NCBI GenBank assembly: GCA_947452555.1
Contig: CANGDH010000010.1
Coordinates: 1 to 46,560, forward strand
Direction: 5' to 3'
From: Bacteroidota bacterium
GTDB taxonomy: Bacteria > Bacteroidota > Bacteroidia > Chitinophagales > Chitinophagaceae
DNA length: 46,560 nt
Shown: in pieces, positions 46,266 to 46,560 of the stretch
Numbering within the stretch: position 1 is the first letter of the stretch
Layout: each line of letters starts with the position of its first letter
The notes under the pieces: generated by a model
What the model saw: the letters and a program-made list of their open reading frames with translations, nothing else
What the model was told of the DNA's origin: nothing
The model's database searches: none
Position numbers and translations under genes: made by a program

Positions 46266-46560
46266 ATGCGTAAATCGGTATATTTTTCAATCATATTATT
46301 AGCTATACTAATTTTAGCAATCACAGTTAAGGCCCAAACGCCGAATTTAAAAAAGCTAACAAAAAAGCAGGAAGATAATTTGTACTTAAATAAGCCGCTT
46401 TCGGAGCGTGTTCGTAAATTCAAAAAAGAGGTCATTAAATCATGGGATAAAGTTTTTGTAGACTTCACGGACAATGACGTGTTCTTAACTGCAGGTATTA
46501 ACTTTTCAAAGCAAAACATCAAAGCTGGGGGGTATAATGCGCCATTTAACTACGATCTGT
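46266..46560 (+). CDS. Exported protein, N-terminal part (possible outer-membrane barrel)
   Basis: The frame is open from the ATG at 46266 to the window end, 98 codons. It begins with a strong signal peptide (MRKSVYFSIILLAILILAIT, cut near VKAQ). A basic, helical stretch follows (about 27-62; KKLTKKQEDNLYLNKPLSERV), then WDKVFVDFTDNDVFLTAGIN, which alternates polar and hydrophobic residues like a barrel strand. A beta-barrel outer-membrane protein is plausible but unproven. It lies 141 nt after the response regulator on the same strand; co-transcription is possible. A minus-strand frame across the same region is a shadow. Confidence 0.7.
   Translation, partial: MRKSVYFSIILLAILILAITVKAQTPNLKKLTKKQEDNLYLNKPLSERVRKFKKEVIKSWDKVFVDFTDNDVFLTAGINFSKQNIKAGGYNAPFNYDL

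Noticed and set aside
46232..46522. Minus-strand frame of 96 codons at the window end
   Set aside because: The plus strand carries a frame with a clear signal peptide that runs off the window; the minus-strand frame has no features of its own.

Overview
The window looks like a chromosomal segment of an AT-rich Bacteroidota bacterium, most likely of the Chitinophagaceae/Chitinophagales. The signs are: a eukaryote-type GSII next to a GSIII glutamine synthetase; short-form PurL; GLPGLI-like and FISUMP proteins; a TPR/HisKA_2 sensor kinase; almost no Shine-Dalgarno sequences before start codons; and promoters of the Bacteroidota type (TTG, 19-20 bp, TAnnTTTG). The family placement is inferred from gene content. 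No rRNA, tRNA, CRISPR array, transposase or prophage was seen.

Layout. 1-2.8 kb: translation genes on the minus strand (fusA start, rpsG, rpsL), then ilvE. 2.8-8.2 kb: an uncharacterised gene paired with rdgB (+); a minus-strand TPR / phosphosulfolactate-synthase-like / aroE cluster; a small secreted orphan; a GLPGLI-like secreted protein. 8.2-17 kb: yidC, pyrG, a secreted dienelactone-hydrolase-like protein, proC flanked by two related palindromic repeats, hldD and purL. 17-25.7 kb: GSII and GSIII in tandem, accB-accC, efp divergent from sucD, and a DAO-family oxidoreductase. 25.7-36 kb: two small membrane proteins, an MFS transporter, aspS, rarA, an NAD(P)-binding amine-oxidase-like protein, elaA and uvrA. 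36-38 kb: a PAP2 phosphatase and a secreted nucleotide pyrophosphatase/phosphodiesterase. 37.9-46.1 kb: an accessory-looking locus with a FISUMP protein, a 1610-residue phage-tail-fibre-like repeat protein, and a divergent two-component system. 46.3 kb-end: the start of another exported protein.

Most of the window is core housekeeping: translation (fusA, rpsG, rpsL, aspS, efp), nitrogen and nucleotide metabolism (two glutamine synthetases, pyrG, purL), fatty-acid initiation (accBC), amino acids (ilvE, proC, aroE), envelope (yidC, hldD) and DNA repair (uvrA, rarA). Many genes carry their own promoter and are separated by strong hairpin terminators, so transcription units are short.

Points most worth a second look: (1) the EF-P tip loop carries arginine at residue 32 in an N-K-T-A-R context, like rhamnosylated EF-Ps and unlike the usual PGKG lysine loop; (2) the surface-fibre / FISUMP / two-component locus, with inverted repeats inside the fibre promoter; (3) an archaeal-type phosphosulfolactate synthase homologue beside aroE; (4) a possible DNA polymerase III psi (HolD)-like protein encoded with rdgB; (5) paired palindromic repeats flanking proC; (6) several -7 boxes so close to the start codon that the mRNAs may be leaderless.
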